NCBI RefSeq assembly: GCF_023051175.1
Contig: NZ_JALKII010000004.1
Location: 124,001 to 188,000, forward strand
Length of the DNA stretch: 64,000 bases
Source of the DNA: Alcanivorax quisquiliarum
GTDB taxonomy: Bacteria > Pseudomonadota > Gammaproteobacteria > Pseudomonadales > Alcanivoracaceae
Direction of reading: 5' to 3'
Part shown: positions 50,522 to 59,700 of the stretch, one piece after another
Layout: the number at the start of each line of letters is the position of its first letter
Numbering within the stretch: position 1 is the stretch's first letter
Position numbers and translations under genes: made by a program
Notes under the pieces: model-generated
Database searches by the model: none
Seen by the model: the letters and a program-made list of their open reading frames with translations, nothing else
What the model was told of the DNA's origin: nothing

Positions 50522-52472
50522 CTGCAACCTGCGTGGGTGGGGGCGTTTGTGGCGGTGTCTGTGCCAGCATTCTGAAAAAACGCTGCACCACCTCAAGTTT
50601 TCGCGTGCGCGTCATGCCGGGCAAACTATCGAGAAACAACTTGCCGTAACCACGATTGACGATGCGCGGGTCGGCAACCACCAGCAAGCCACGATCAGAC
50701 GGATCGCGAATCAGCCGGCCGGCGCCCTGACGCAGCGTCAGCACCGCCTGCGGCAGCTGGAACACCCAGAAAGGCTGGCCGCCGCTGGCGCGGATATTGT
50801 CGATGCGTGCCGCCGCCACCGGATCGCCGGGCGAACCGAACGGCAGCTTGTCGATAATCACGCAGCTCAGCGCATCGCCGCGCACGTCGATGCCTTCCCA
50901 GAAGCTGGCTGCACCGAGCAGCACCGCGTTGCCTTGCTCGCGAAACTGCTCCAGCAACTGGCGGCGCCCGGCCTCGCCTTGCACCAGCAACGGAAATGAC
51001 AGCCGGCCGCGCAACAGCGCAGCGGCTTCGCGCAAGGCGCGGTGGCTGGTGAAGAGAAAGAACGTGCGCCCCTGTGCCGCTTCGATCACCGGCACCATGG
51101 TTTCCACCACGGCGCGCGTGTAATCCGGCGAATCCGGCATCGGCAAGCCATCCGGCACATACAGCACCGCTTGGCGGCGAAAATCGAACGGGCTGGACAA
51201 GCGCATCGTGTGCGCCTGCTCAAGGCCCAGGCGTTGAACGAAGTGGCTGAAATCGCCCGCGACGGAAAGCGTAGCCGAGGTAAATACCCAGGCGCACTGA
51301 TGCCGGGCACGATGCGCACCAAAGGCTTCCGACACCGTCAACGGTGTGGCGTGCAGCATGAACGTGCGGCGAAAGTTTTCGAACCAGTACACTTGGGCCG
51401 GATCATCCGCCCGCGTCAGCCGGCCAAGGCTGGCCAGCAGCTCGCGGCTGCGACGCACGCAATTTTCCATGCCCCGGCTGGCCTTCTGCAAAGGCGCCAG
51501 CAACGCCTCAAGCTCCGCGAGTCGCGCCTGCAATGCCGCTGCCGCCTCCTGCACCGTCGGCAAGGCGGCTACTTCGTGCCAGGGCGAGCGGCGGCCTTCG
51601 TCGCCGAGGGCGAGGCGCAAATCGGCGGTGGCACGCTCCAGCGCCGCCACAATGGAATTGAGCACCTGCAAATCAGCTGCGGTATGCCCGGCTTCACTCA
51701 ACGCATCACGGCCCAGCTCCGACAGCTGGCGCGCACTGAGCGATTCGCCAAAGAACGTCGCCGCCACATCCGGCAATTGGTGCGCCTCGTCGAAGATCAC
51801 CGCGTTGGCGCTCGGCAGCAGCTCTGTCAGTCCCTCGCCTTTAAGTGCCGCATCGGCAAAGAACAAATGATGGTTCACCACCACCAGATCGGCTTCCTGG
51901 GCCTGCTGGCGCGCCTGAATCACCGGGCACTCGCTGTAGCGCGGGCAATCCTGGCCCAGGCAATTGTCCGCCGTGCTGGTTACCCAGGGCCATACTGGCG
52001 CATCTTCCGGCAGCTCTTGCAGCTCGGCCAGATCACCCGTGCGGGTACGAGCGGCCCAGCGCGCCACGATTTGCAGTTGCTCAGCCGTTTCGCGGGTAAG
52101 AAAGCGGCCCTCTTCCTGATGCAGCTCCATGCGGTAAGGGCACAGATAATTGGCGCGGCCTTTCAGAAGTGCGACGCGCCGCCGCAGGCCGAGTGCCTTG
52201 AGCACTACCGGGACATCTTTGAAGAACAGCTGGTCTTGCAGGCTCTTGGTACCGGTGGAAATGATGGTCGGGCCGTCGGAGAGCAATGCCGGCACCAGGT
52301 AAGCGAGCGTCTTGCCGGTGCCGGTTTCCGCCTCCACCACCAACGCCTGGTGCTCTGCCAGCGCTGCCTCGATGGCCACTGCCATCTCCACCTGTGGCGC
52401 ACGCGCGCGAAAGCCGGGGATCGACGCTTCGAAGCGCTCCCCGAGCTGGAGAATATCGCGAACCTGACTCAA
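50502..52472 (-). CDS. yoaA: YoaA/DinG-family ATP-dependent DNA helicase
   Basis: An XPD-like iron-sulfur helicase; YoaA acts in DNA damage tolerance and binds the polymerase III chi subunit in E. coli. It has Walker A EAETGTGKTLAYLVPAL, cysteines for the 4Fe-4S cluster in YLCPYRM and DNCLGQDCPRYSECPV, the DEAH box FDEAHQLPD, and the helicase-2 segments SFWEGIDVRGDALS and QGAGRLIRDPSDRG. TTG at 52472 is preferred because AGGAG lies 7 bp before it, giving 656 residues; GTG at 52496 is the alternative. Confidence 0.9.
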   Translation of the reverse strand: MSQVRDILQLGERFEASIPGFRARAPQVEMAVAIEAALAEHQALVVEAETGTGKTLAYLVPALLSDGPTIISTGTKSLQDQLFFKDVPVVLKALGLRRRVALLKGRANYLCPYRMELHQEEGRFLTRETAEQLQIVARWAARTRTGDLAELQELPEDAPVWPWVTSTADNCLGQDCPRYSECPVIQARQQAQEADLVVVNHHLFFADAALKGEGLTELLPSANAVIFDEAHQLPDVAATFFGESLSARQLSELGRDALSEAGHTAADLQVLNSIVAALERATADLRLALGDEGRRSPWHEVAALPTVQEAAAALQARLAELEALLAPLQKASRGMENCVRRSRELLASLGRLTRADDPAQVYWFENFRRTFMLHATPLTVSEAFGAHRARHQCAWVFTSATLSVAGDFSHFVQRLGLEQAHTMRLSSPFDFRRQAVLYVPDGLPMPDSPDYTRAVVETMVPVIEAAQGRTFFLFTSHRALREAAALLRGRLSFPLLVQGEAGRRQLLEQFREQGNAVLLGAASFWEGIDVRGDALSCVIIDKLPFGSPGDPVAAARIDNIRASGGQPFWVFQLPQAVLTLRQGAGRLIRDPSDRGLLVVADPRIVNRGYGKLFLDSLPGMTRTRKLEVVQRFFRMLAQTPPQTPPPTQVADETDRH

Positions 52473-52630
52473 TACCTTGCTCCTGCCGTGCGGCACTTGC
52501 TGACTTCACCGCCGCCGCCACGGCGTCGAGATAAGCGCAGAGGATAGCCGATGGCGTCCATTCACCCAAGCACGCACCGGCCCGGCATGTTACCAATCGA
52601 AACAACCTCGCCGTCATTACCAGGGGGCAG

Positions 52631-52660
52631 AAAATAAAAAACCCCGCCGAAGCGGGGTTT
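52631..52660 (-). terminator. intrinsic terminator after the H1-like gene
   Basis: A perfect 9-bp stem AAACCCCGC (52639-52647) with GCGGGGTTT (52652-52660) and a tetraloop is followed on the leftward strand by TTTATTTT. It lies 18 bp past the stop of the H1-like gene. Confidence 0.85.
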
Positions 52661-52678
52661 CACGTATGGACAAGCCAC

Positions 52679-53476
52679 TCAGTTTCCGGTGGTCACAGGC
52701 TGCTTGCGCGGGCGGCCCGGGCCACGGCCGCTCTTTTTGGCCGGTGCTTTTTTGGCTTTGGTTTTGGCGGTGGTGCTGGCAGCGGTCGCACGCGGCTTGC
52801 GCTTAGCGGCGGCCTTGGTGCCCGCAGCGGCCTTGCGCGCCTTGGCTTTCGCCTTGCGTGCCGCTTTCAGCTCTGCTGCCTTTTCTTTGGCTGCCGCTTT
52901 GCGGGCAGCGGCCTTGGCCTTGGCTGCCGCTTTCTTTTCTGCTGCTTTGGCTTTCAGAGCGGCTTTCTTGGCCGCTGCCTTGGCTTTCTTGGCGGCCTTG
53001 CGCTCCTGCTCGCGCAGTTTGGTGGTGTGGTTACGCTCTGCGGTACGCAGCTTGCGCGCCTCGCGGGTGACCAGTTTCTTGGCCGCTTGCTCTTCCCCAC
53101 GCACCAGACGGATCTGGTCGCGTACGTCTTTTACCTTGTCGCGCTGCGCAGCAACTCTTTCCCGTGCAGTGACAACGGCGCGCTTGGCGGCTGCTGTTGC
53201 TGTACCAGCACGCGCTTTCTCGCGTTTGGTCTTGAGGTCAGCTTGCAGCTTGGTCAGTTTGCCCAGCTCTGTTTCGAGCTTCTTGCGCTCGCGCTCCAGC
53301 TTGGTGCCTACCTGGGTGACGGTCTTCTGTGCCTGTTCGATCGCTTTCTGTTGCTGCTTCACTTTCGCTTCAGCATTGAGGAGAGCTTTCGATACAACAG
53401 CTTTTTTGGCCGGTGATGCCTTGGATGCTGTCGCCTTCTTTCGCGGCGTTACCGCTTTCTTCTTTGCACGAGCCAT
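52679..53476 (-). CDS. histone H1-like, Lys/Ala-rich DNA-binding protein
   Basis: A 265-residue, strongly basic protein. It has a basic N-terminus (MARAKKKAVTPRKKATA), a long heptad-like helical region (about 30-170) rich in Lys, Glu and Gln, and a tail made mainly of AKKAA/KAKAA words (about 170-245). It ends with an AT-hook-like GRGPGRPRK. This layout resembles bacterial H1-like proteins such as AlgP, which bind DNA; the tail is not built from strict KPAA repeats. The ATG at 53476 has GGAG 5 bp upstream. It is monocistronic, with its own promoter and terminator. Confidence 0.8.
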   Translation of the reverse strand: MARAKKKAVTPRKKATASKASPAKKAVVSKALLNAEAKVKQQQKAIEQAQKTVTQVGTKLERERKKLETELGKLTKLQADLKTKREKARAGTATAAAKRAVVTARERVAAQRDKVKDVRDQIRLVRGEEQAAKKLVTREARKLRTAERNHTTKLREQERKAAKKAKAAAKKAALKAKAAEKKAAAKAKAAARKAAAKEKAAELKAARKAKAKARKAAAGTKAAAKRKPRATAASTTAKTKAKKAPAKKSGRGPGRPRKQPVTTGN

Positions 53477-53550
53477 GTTTGATCTCCTAAACCATACATT
53501 GTTTTGGGTACTGCAACGGCTGAAAAGTAGCACAAAAAAAAAACGGTTGG

Positions 53551-53579
53551 TACATAATTTAGACAACATCTATTGATAA
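53551..53579 (-). promoter_or_regulatory. putative promoter of the H1-like gene
   Basis: On the leftward strand, -35 TTATCA (53574-53579) and -10 TATGTA (53551-53556) are 17 bp apart. Runs of eight and ten A/T bases flank it on both sides. It lies about 75 bp before the start codon. Confidence 0.45.
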
Positions 53580-54399
53580 TCGGAAAAAAAAGCCGAATGC
53601 GCCCCTTTCGAGGTCAATAATTGGCAAAGCAGAGCACTCTTTCTGTGACAAGGCGCCATCATGGCGCAGCACATTAAAAACAAACCTTCGACTCAATTAA
53701 CGAAAGTGCAGCACGGCCTTTGATTGGCCAGGCCGTCCCGATATACGCCGGATATCTTCATGCGAACACAGCATGACGAAGCATCAAGCAGCCGCTGACA
53801 GTATTGAAATGCAGAATTGAACGGATGCAGATAATCCCTTCCGATGTTCAACCCCGCACATCACGCTGATGTGGCATCTATATAAAAGAAACAGCAATAC
53901 CGGCCTGCGCTATGCAGCAAGCTATGCGCCAGGCTAAGCGTCAGGCGGTGCATGAGCACCGTTCATCATAGGCAGCGCGCAACCTCTCGCCTGTGTACGT
54001 CATCCGTTCACGCCAATGCAGATCAGGTTGGCGACCTGCCGTAAGCGTGCTTCCAAGCCTCTGCTTTCAAGCAATGCCAACGCCGCCAAGACGATGAAGC
54101 CGTCCCGCAGGTGTTCCCCGGCTGATGGTCACCAGTGCCGATAACGGGAAGCGGGTGCGCTGTGCCGCCATGCCCTACGCCCATGACGGGTTGAGTGGCA
54201 AGGCAGGCTCACTCGTACGAAACGGTTCATCGTCTCGCGAGCCATCGGGAACGCTTGCGGCGCCGCAGCCTCTAGCACACGGCTCAGCTCAGGCGAAACA
54301 CAGGCAGCAGCACCATGAATGGCTTTGCTGCCCAAGGGGGCGGGGAATGAAAATACCGCCAGTTGACGCGCCGCAGCCCGCGCAAGCGGTGCCTGCACC

Positions 54400-54460
54400 T
54401 TGAACCGCTCTTTTGAAACGCTCTCTTGAACCGCTCTCTTGAAAGTATCTTGAAACAGCG
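54400..54460. repeat. short tandem repeat
   Basis: Five adjacent units begin with TTGAA: 54400-54412 (TTGAACCGCTCTT), 54413-54425, 54426-54438, then two diverged units at 54439-54449 and 54450-54460. The first three differ by one or two bases. They lie in non-coding DNA about 90 bp beyond the minE terminator. Confidence 0.75.
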
Positions 54461-54551
54461 AAAGAGATCGGGAGGGAGTGAGAGGCAGTGAGAGAACGGA
54501 CGAGCGAGGCAGAGAGAGCGCTGCTGCCTCGGCCGGCGCCAGCGCGAGCAC

Positions 54552-54577
54552 AAAAAAGGGCGGCTCGTGGCCGCCCT
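54552..54577 (-). terminator. intrinsic terminator after minE
   Basis: GGGCGGC (54558-54564) pairs with GCCGCCC (54570-54576) around a 5-base loop, extended by one A-T pair. On the leftward strand a run of six T follows. It lies 27 bp past the minE stop. Confidence 0.85.
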
Positions 54578-54603
54578 GGTCTTTCATCATTTCACCGTGC
54601 CAA

Positions 54604-54858
54604 TCAATCCTTCTCTGGCAAAGTGATATTAAGCTCCAGAATCTCACAGCCGGATTCACGATCCATCTGTACGCTGACGGCTTCCGGATCGACCGGCACA
54701 TACTTGCGTACCACCGCCAGCAATTCCTCCTGCAACCGTGGCAGGTAATCCGGGCCGCCACGCACCGAGCGCTCGCGGGCAACAATAATCTGTAGACGCT
54801 CCTTGGCTACCGTTGCGGTATTTTGCCGTTTCGGCAACAGGTAACTGAAGATGCTCAT
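54604..54858 (-). CDS. minE: cell division topological specificity factor MinE
   Basis: Drives MinD ATP hydrolysis and so the pole-to-pole oscillation that places the division site. The 84-residue protein has the N-terminal amphipathic/anti-MinCD part (MSIFSYLLPKRQNTATVAKE) and the C-terminal dimerisation domain. Its ATG overlaps the minD stop by 4 bp, and a terminator follows. Confidence 0.94.
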   Translation of the reverse strand: MSIFSYLLPKRQNTATVAKERLQIIVARERSVRGGPDYLPRLQEELLAVVRKYVPVDPEAVSVQMDRESGCEILELNITLPEKD

Positions 54859-55676
54859 CCCTGACCTCCAAACAAGCGACCCAGCAGGCCTTTTTTCGTG
54901 ACAGTGAGAAAGCGGTGCGGCACTTGCTCGCCCAGGAACCGCGCCACCGCATCCAGATACGCCTGCCCGGCGTCCGATTCGGTGTCCAGAATCACCGGCG
55001 AGCCGGCGTTGCTGGCATTGAGCACCGCCTGGGATTCGGGAATCACGCCCAACAGGTCAATGGCGAGAATTTCCTGCACATCTTCCACGGACAACATTTC
55101 ACCCTTGCTTACCCGCTCCGGCGTGTAGCGCGTAAGCAGCAGCCGGGCGGGAATCTCACCCTGCCCTTGTTCGGCACGCCGTGTCTTGCTGGCCAGGATA
55201 CCCAGAATGCGATCCGAATCACGCACACTGGACACCTCCGGATTGCTGACGACAATCGCTTCATCGGCGTAATAGGCGGCCATCAAGGCGCCGCGCTCGA
55301 TGCCAGCCGGGCTGTCGCAAATGATGTAATCCATCGCCATATCGGTGCGCAGCGCCTCCAGCACCTGCTCGACACCTTCCAGCGTCAGCGCATCTTTGTC
55401 GCGAGTCTGTGAGGCGGGCAGGATATAAAGATTCTCGACCCGCTTATCCTTGATCAGCGCCTGACGAATGTTGGCATCGCCCTGAATCACATTCACCAGG
55501 TCATAGACCACGCGCCGCTCGCATCCCATGATCAGATCAAGATTGCGTAGCCCCACATCGAAATCAATCACCGTAGTCTTGAAACCCCGCAGCGCAAGGC
55601 CGGTGGCCAGCGCCGCGCTGGTTGTGGTTTTGCCCACGCCACCCTTGCCCGATGTCACGACGATGATCTTGGTCAC
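54855..55676 (-). CDS. minD: septum site-determining ATPase MinD
   Basis: Membrane-binding P-loop ATPase that recruits MinC and MinE. The deviant Walker A SGKGGVGKTTTS lies at residues 9-20, and the C-terminal amphipathic membrane-targeting helix ends TVTKKGLLGRLFGGQG. The GTG at 55676, with GAGGAG about 7 bp before it, gives 273 residues (E. coli 270). The gap to minC is 50 bp. Confidence 0.95.
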   Translation of the reverse strand: MTKIIVVTSGKGGVGKTTTSAALATGLALRGFKTTVIDFDVGLRNLDLIMGCERRVVYDLVNVIQGDANIRQALIKDKRVENLYILPASQTRDKDALTLEGVEQVLEALRTDMAMDYIICDSPAGIERGALMAAYYADEAIVVSNPEVSSVRDSDRILGILASKTRRAEQGQGEIPARLLLTRYTPERVSKGEMLSVEDVQEILAIDLLGVIPESQAVLNASNAGSPVILDTESDAGQAYLDAVARFLGEQVPHRFLTVTKKGLLGRLFGGQG

Positions 55677-55726
55677 ACTTTGTCTCCTCAGGTTACTTTG
55701 ACGGGCGATGCAGCTGTGAATACCGC

Positions 55727-56479
55727 TCAACGCGCCTTCAATGGCATGAATTGCATGGCTTCCCCATCCAGGGAAATCTGTACTGGCTGGTTGCGCCAGC
55801 TTTCCGGCAGATCTTCCGCAACCCGATAGTGCCCGGCAATGGACACCAGCTCGGCATTGAGCTGCTGGCAGAAAATGCGTGCGCTGCTGTCACCGCGCAC
55901 CCCGGCCAGTGCTCGCCCGCGCAGGTTGCCGTACACATGGATATGACCGTCCGCCAACAGCTCGGCGCCGGTGCCCACGGGCGCCAGCACGATCAGGTCG
56001 CCGCGGCTGTAGATTTGCTGGCCGGAACGCACCGGCTGGTCGATCACCATGGTTTCAATGCGCTCCCGCGTCTGCTGTGCTGCGCCGGCGGGCTCTGTCG
56101 AGAGGGGTGTTTCGGCGCGCGCTGCGCTTTTCTCCTGGCGCGACGCGTTAGTGCGCTGATCGCCCAACGTGACCACACCCAGGCCCAGCGCCCGGACCTC
56201 CTGCTCCGGCATGGCCGTGCCGGTGGCCACCGCCACCAGATTCATATCCCGGTCGCGCAGTGCCTCCAGCACCAGCGCCAGTTCCACCACCGACACTTCG
56301 CCCTCGGCAGGCAGATCCAGCACGATCGGCACATCGCGCAACCAGTCCGGTGATTCTTGCAGGCTTTTATCAAGCTGGGCATGCAGCGCGTCAAGTGCCA
56401 ATGTTTTCAGGTGCAGCACCGTCATCATCAACATGCGGCCGCGAAATTCGAGAATGGTGTGTTCTTCTACAGCTGTCAT
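55727..56479 (-). CDS. minC: septum site-determining protein MinC
   Basis: Inhibits FtsZ assembly away from midcell. The 250-residue protein has the N-terminal FtsZ-inhibiting domain (about 5-105), a variable Ala/Glu/Thr-rich linker (about 110-145) and the C-terminal beta-helix that binds MinD (GQQIYSRGDLIVLAPVGTGA through SSARIFCQQLNAELVSIAG). ATG at 56479 is used; an in-frame GTG one codon earlier is possible. It is the first gene of the minCDE operon. Confidence 0.94.
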   Translation of the reverse strand: MTAVEEHTILEFRGRMLMMTVLHLKTLALDALHAQLDKSLQESPDWLRDVPIVLDLPAEGEVSVVELALVLEALRDRDMNLVAVATGTAMPEQEVRALGLGVVTLGDQRTNASRQEKSAARAETPLSTEPAGAAQQTRERIETMVIDQPVRSGQQIYSRGDLIVLAPVGTGAELLADGHIHVYGNLRGRALAGVRGDSSARIFCQQLNAELVSIAGHYRVAEDLPESWRNQPVQISLDGEAMQFMPLKAR

Positions 56480-56798
56480 CACTGATCTTGTCTACGAGTC
56501 CGTTTGCTGGAACGCCGCACTGCCGCATCTGCACTAGATGGATGGCCGGCAGCACACATGGCGAAGGCTAGTGCATGGGACGCAAGCCTAGAGCAAAGGT
56601 TGCAAGGGGAAAAGCATGCCGGCGCGGGCCACAGCCTGGTTTTCAACTGCCGGCACGTGGCCGCGCAGCAAAACTCGACACTCCGGGCAGGTGCGCTGGC
56701 GCTGTCCCGAATTGTAAAACTGTTCACAGGTGCGACGATGTTCCGCAGGAGGGGGGCTTACCCCGGCGGGGTTGCCGGGGTTTGCCGAGCTGGTTCGC
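56480..56798. other. gap between minC and adk
   Basis: A 319-bp region that should carry the minC promoter and the end of the adk transcript. ACCCCGGC (56760-56767) pairs with GCCGGGGT (56774-56781) 17 bp past the adk stop and may be part of its end, though no T-run follows leftward. A TACAAT on the leftward strand (56710-56715) could be a -10 box but has no matching -35. Confidence 0.4.
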
Positions 56799-57524
<726 letters not shown>

Positions 57525-57635
57525 TCAGGGAACACCTCGGCAAAGCGTCCGCACCTCGAAAACGCGCCACTTTACCTTGCTCGCCAGCGCGCCACAAGCG
57601 CGCAATTTGTCTCGCTTGCGTGCTGTAAACGCAGC

Positions 57636-58661
57636 TCAGGGCTCCATCGGCAGGCTTAGAATGACCGGCTGCCCCGCCACCAGCGCGGCTGGTTCGGCAC
57701 TGCGTTCCGCCTGATCGACCCCGCCCGCGGCGGCCGCGCTATAGCGAGCGCCCACCTCGACGGCGGCTTGGGCGTCCGGATAAGGCTGTAGCCAATCCTG
57801 CCCTGTGAGCGCCACCGTGAGCGGAAAACTGTCCACCAGCACACGACGAGCGGCCAGCGGTTGGCCGCGCTGGCCTTCCACCCGGAGAAACACGAACAGC
57901 GAGCCGCCCGGCGGCAGCTCCGGCGGCGCCTCTATGGTCACGGTCACCACCTCGAAACGCTCCGCCAGCGCTTGCTGTGCTTCGGCGTAATCCAGGCTGC
58001 GCTGCAATACCGGCCCGGCTTCGCTGTCGGCGTGGCGGGCCAGCAGCGCGCGCCAAGTCTCTGCGGCCAGCGCATATTGGCGATTCTGCGTTGCCGCCAT
58101 GCCCAGCAGCATCCGTGCACCGTCATGTTCCGGGTCTTCGGTCAGTACTCCGGCAAGCAGCTCCTGCGCCTCTGGCGTCAAACGCCCTTCTGCCTCACCA
58201 ATCAGCCCTTGGGCCAGCAGCAGCCGCGCCGGCACCATCTGCGGCGCAGTCTCCAATGCACGGCGCGCCGCCAGCACAGCCATTTCCGGCGCCTGCAACT
58301 CACCGTAAAGGAGCCCCAGGGCATACCAGCCTTCGGCACTGGGCGTGATTGCCAATTGCCGCTGCAACACGCGGACCAGCGCCGCCGGCGATACATCACG
58401 ATTCAGATCTTCCGGAGGCAGGCCAGCGGCGAGGCGCTCGGCCACCGGGCGCAGCGTCTGATAATCCGCCAGCCATTCGGCGGTACCCTGCCGATATCCC
58501 GCAGCAAGATAAACCAGCAGCCCGAGCACCGGCACCAGCGCCACCGCCAACAGCCAACGACTGGTCAGTGGCTCGCCAAGGCGCGCCGATTCCCGCCGCC
58601 ACATCCAGGCCAGCCACAGCAGTGTGCCTACGGCCAGCGCCAACAACATTGCCGTCATCAT
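57636..58661 (-). CDS. ccmI: cytochrome c biogenesis protein CcmI
   Basis: Chaperones apocytochrome c to the haem ligation complex. The 341-residue protein has two N-terminal membrane helices (about 3-22 and 37-55) with the short cytoplasmic loop between them, a TPR region (about 85-230) and a periplasmic beta-rich C-terminal domain. It overlaps the ccmH stop by 4 bp and is the last gene of the ccmFGHI cluster. Confidence 0.88.
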   Translation of the reverse strand: MMTAMLLALAVGTLLWLAWMWRRESARLGEPLTSRWLLAVALVPVLGLLVYLAAGYRQGTAEWLADYQTLRPVAERLAAGLPPEDLNRDVSPAALVRVLQRQLAITPSAEGWYALGLLYGELQAPEMAVLAARRALETAPQMVPARLLLAQGLIGEAEGRLTPEAQELLAGVLTEDPEHDGARMLLGMAATQNRQYALAAETWRALLARHADSEAGPVLQRSLDYAEAQQALAERFEVVTVTIEAPPELPPGGSLFVFLRVEGQRGQPLAARRVLVDSFPLTVALTGQDWLQPYPDAQAAVEVGARYSAAAAGGVDQAERSAEPAALVAGQPVILSLPMEP

Positions 58662-59128
58662 TGTCCGCTGCTCCCGTGGCGGTCATCTTCATCCGCCTCG
58701 GGCGGCTGCGCTATTTCGTCGTCATCCAGCGGTGCTGCGCTTGCGCGGCGCAATTGCCGCACCACCAGCCAACCACCCAGCAGCAATACCACCGCCGGCC
58801 CGAACCATAGCAGCACGGTGTTCAATGCCAGCGGTGGCCGGTAGCTGACAAAATCACCGTAGCGGGCGCGGAAAAACTCCACCACTTCTTTGTCTGTCGC
58901 GCCTTCACGCACCATCGTTGCGGTGCGTGCGCGCATATCACTGGCAATATCCGCGTCGGAATCGGCAATGCTCTGGTTCTGGCATTTCGGGCACCGCAAT
59001 TCTTGCGTCAGGCTGCGAAAACGCGCTTCCTGTTCCGCCGTATCGAATTCGTACACATCAATGGCGCTCAACGCCAGCGTGGGAAAAAACAGGCACACCA
59101 GCAACGCGTGCTTCAGCAATCGGATCAC
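58658..59128 (-). CDS. ccmH: cytochrome c maturation protein CcmH
   Basis: Membrane-anchored thiol-disulfide protein that reduces the apocytochrome CXXCH motif. The 156-residue protein has a signal sequence, the conserved LRCPKCQNQSIADSDADIA with the CXXC motif, and a membrane anchor (about 103-125). The cytoplasmic tail is acidic. It overlaps ccmG and ccmI by 4 bp each. Confidence 0.93.
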   Translation of the reverse strand: MIRLLKHALLVCLFFPTLALSAIDVYEFDTAEQEARFRSLTQELRCPKCQNQSIADSDADIASDMRARTATMVREGATDKEVVEFFRARYGDFVSYRPPLALNTVLLWFGPAVVLLLGGWLVVRQLRRASAAPLDDDEIAQPPEADEDDRHGSSGQ

Positions 59129-59700
59129 GGCGCTTTTCCTCCGTGGGCGTCTCGTCCAGCGTCTTGTTCAAGGGCCTCTCGGCCGGGCCACAGCGGCGCA
59201 AATTTCTGCGCCCACACACGGGCATTCACCTCGCCTGCGTGGCGCAGCATGATCTTGCCTTCCGGATTCACCAGATAGGTTTCCGGGGCACCATACACAC
59301 CCAGATCCATCGCCAACGTGCCGCGTTTATCTACCACCACGTGGGTATACGGATTGCCCAGCTCGGCCAGATACTGCCGCGCCTTGTCGTCCTGATCCTT
59401 GTAATTGAGCCCGACAATGGCGACGCCTTCGCGTGCCAGCTGCATGAAATAAGGATGTTCGACGTAGCAGGTCGGGCACCAGGTGGCCCAGACATTCAGC
59501 AGCATCCAGCGGCCACGGAACAGCGATTCATCCAGCTCGCTGTCTGCACCCAGCAACGATGGCAACTGAAACGGCGGCATCGGCTGGCCAACCAATTGCG
59601 ACGGCAGCGTCTCGGTATCGCGGCCCAGCCCGTTGTACAGCATCACCACCAGCCCGAGCAGCAACAGCAGCGGCACCAATGCCCAGATCGGCCGCTTCAT
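59125..59700 (-). CDS. ccmG: thiol:disulfide interchange protein CcmG/DsbE
   Basis: Periplasmic thioredoxin-like protein that passes electrons to CcmH and apocytochrome. The 191-residue protein has an N-terminal membrane anchor (about 5-23) and the active site WATWCPTCYVEHP. GLNYKDQDDKARQYL and YGAPETYLVNPEGKI are family segments. The start overlaps the ccmF stop by 4 bp. Confidence 0.93.
   Translation of the reverse strand: MKRPIWALVPLLLLLGLVVMLYNGLGRDTETLPSQLVGQPMPPFQLPSLLGADSELDESLFRGRWMLLNVWATWCPTCYVEHPYFMQLAREGVAIVGLNYKDQDDKARQYLAELGNPYTHVVVDKRGTLAMDLGVYGAPETYLVNPEGKIMLRHAGEVNARVWAQKFAPLWPGREALEQDAGRDAHGGKAP

Larger units (their letters stand above)
53477..54603. other. 1.1-kb gene-free region between the H1-like gene and minE
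   Basis: No convincing gene is seen. The part near the H1-like gene is noticeably richer in A and T than the rest of the window and has long A-runs. GCGCCAT-C-ATGGCGC at 53653-53667 is a hairpin. Five tandem TTGAA-led units of 11-13 bp lie at 54400-54460, followed by a purine-rich stretch to about 54530. The minE terminator closes the region. Confidence 0.5.

Noticed and set aside
54125-54403. 92-codon open frame on the + strand in the gap before minE
   Set aside because: No ribosome binding site, no recognisable domain and a biased composition; treated as chance.
54400-54460. Possible CRISPR array
   Set aside because: Units are only 11-13 bp with no spacers, so this is a simple tandem repeat.
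54129-54785. 218-codon open frame on the - strand overlapping minE
   Set aside because: Runs out of frame through minE and its terminator; composition is repeat-driven.
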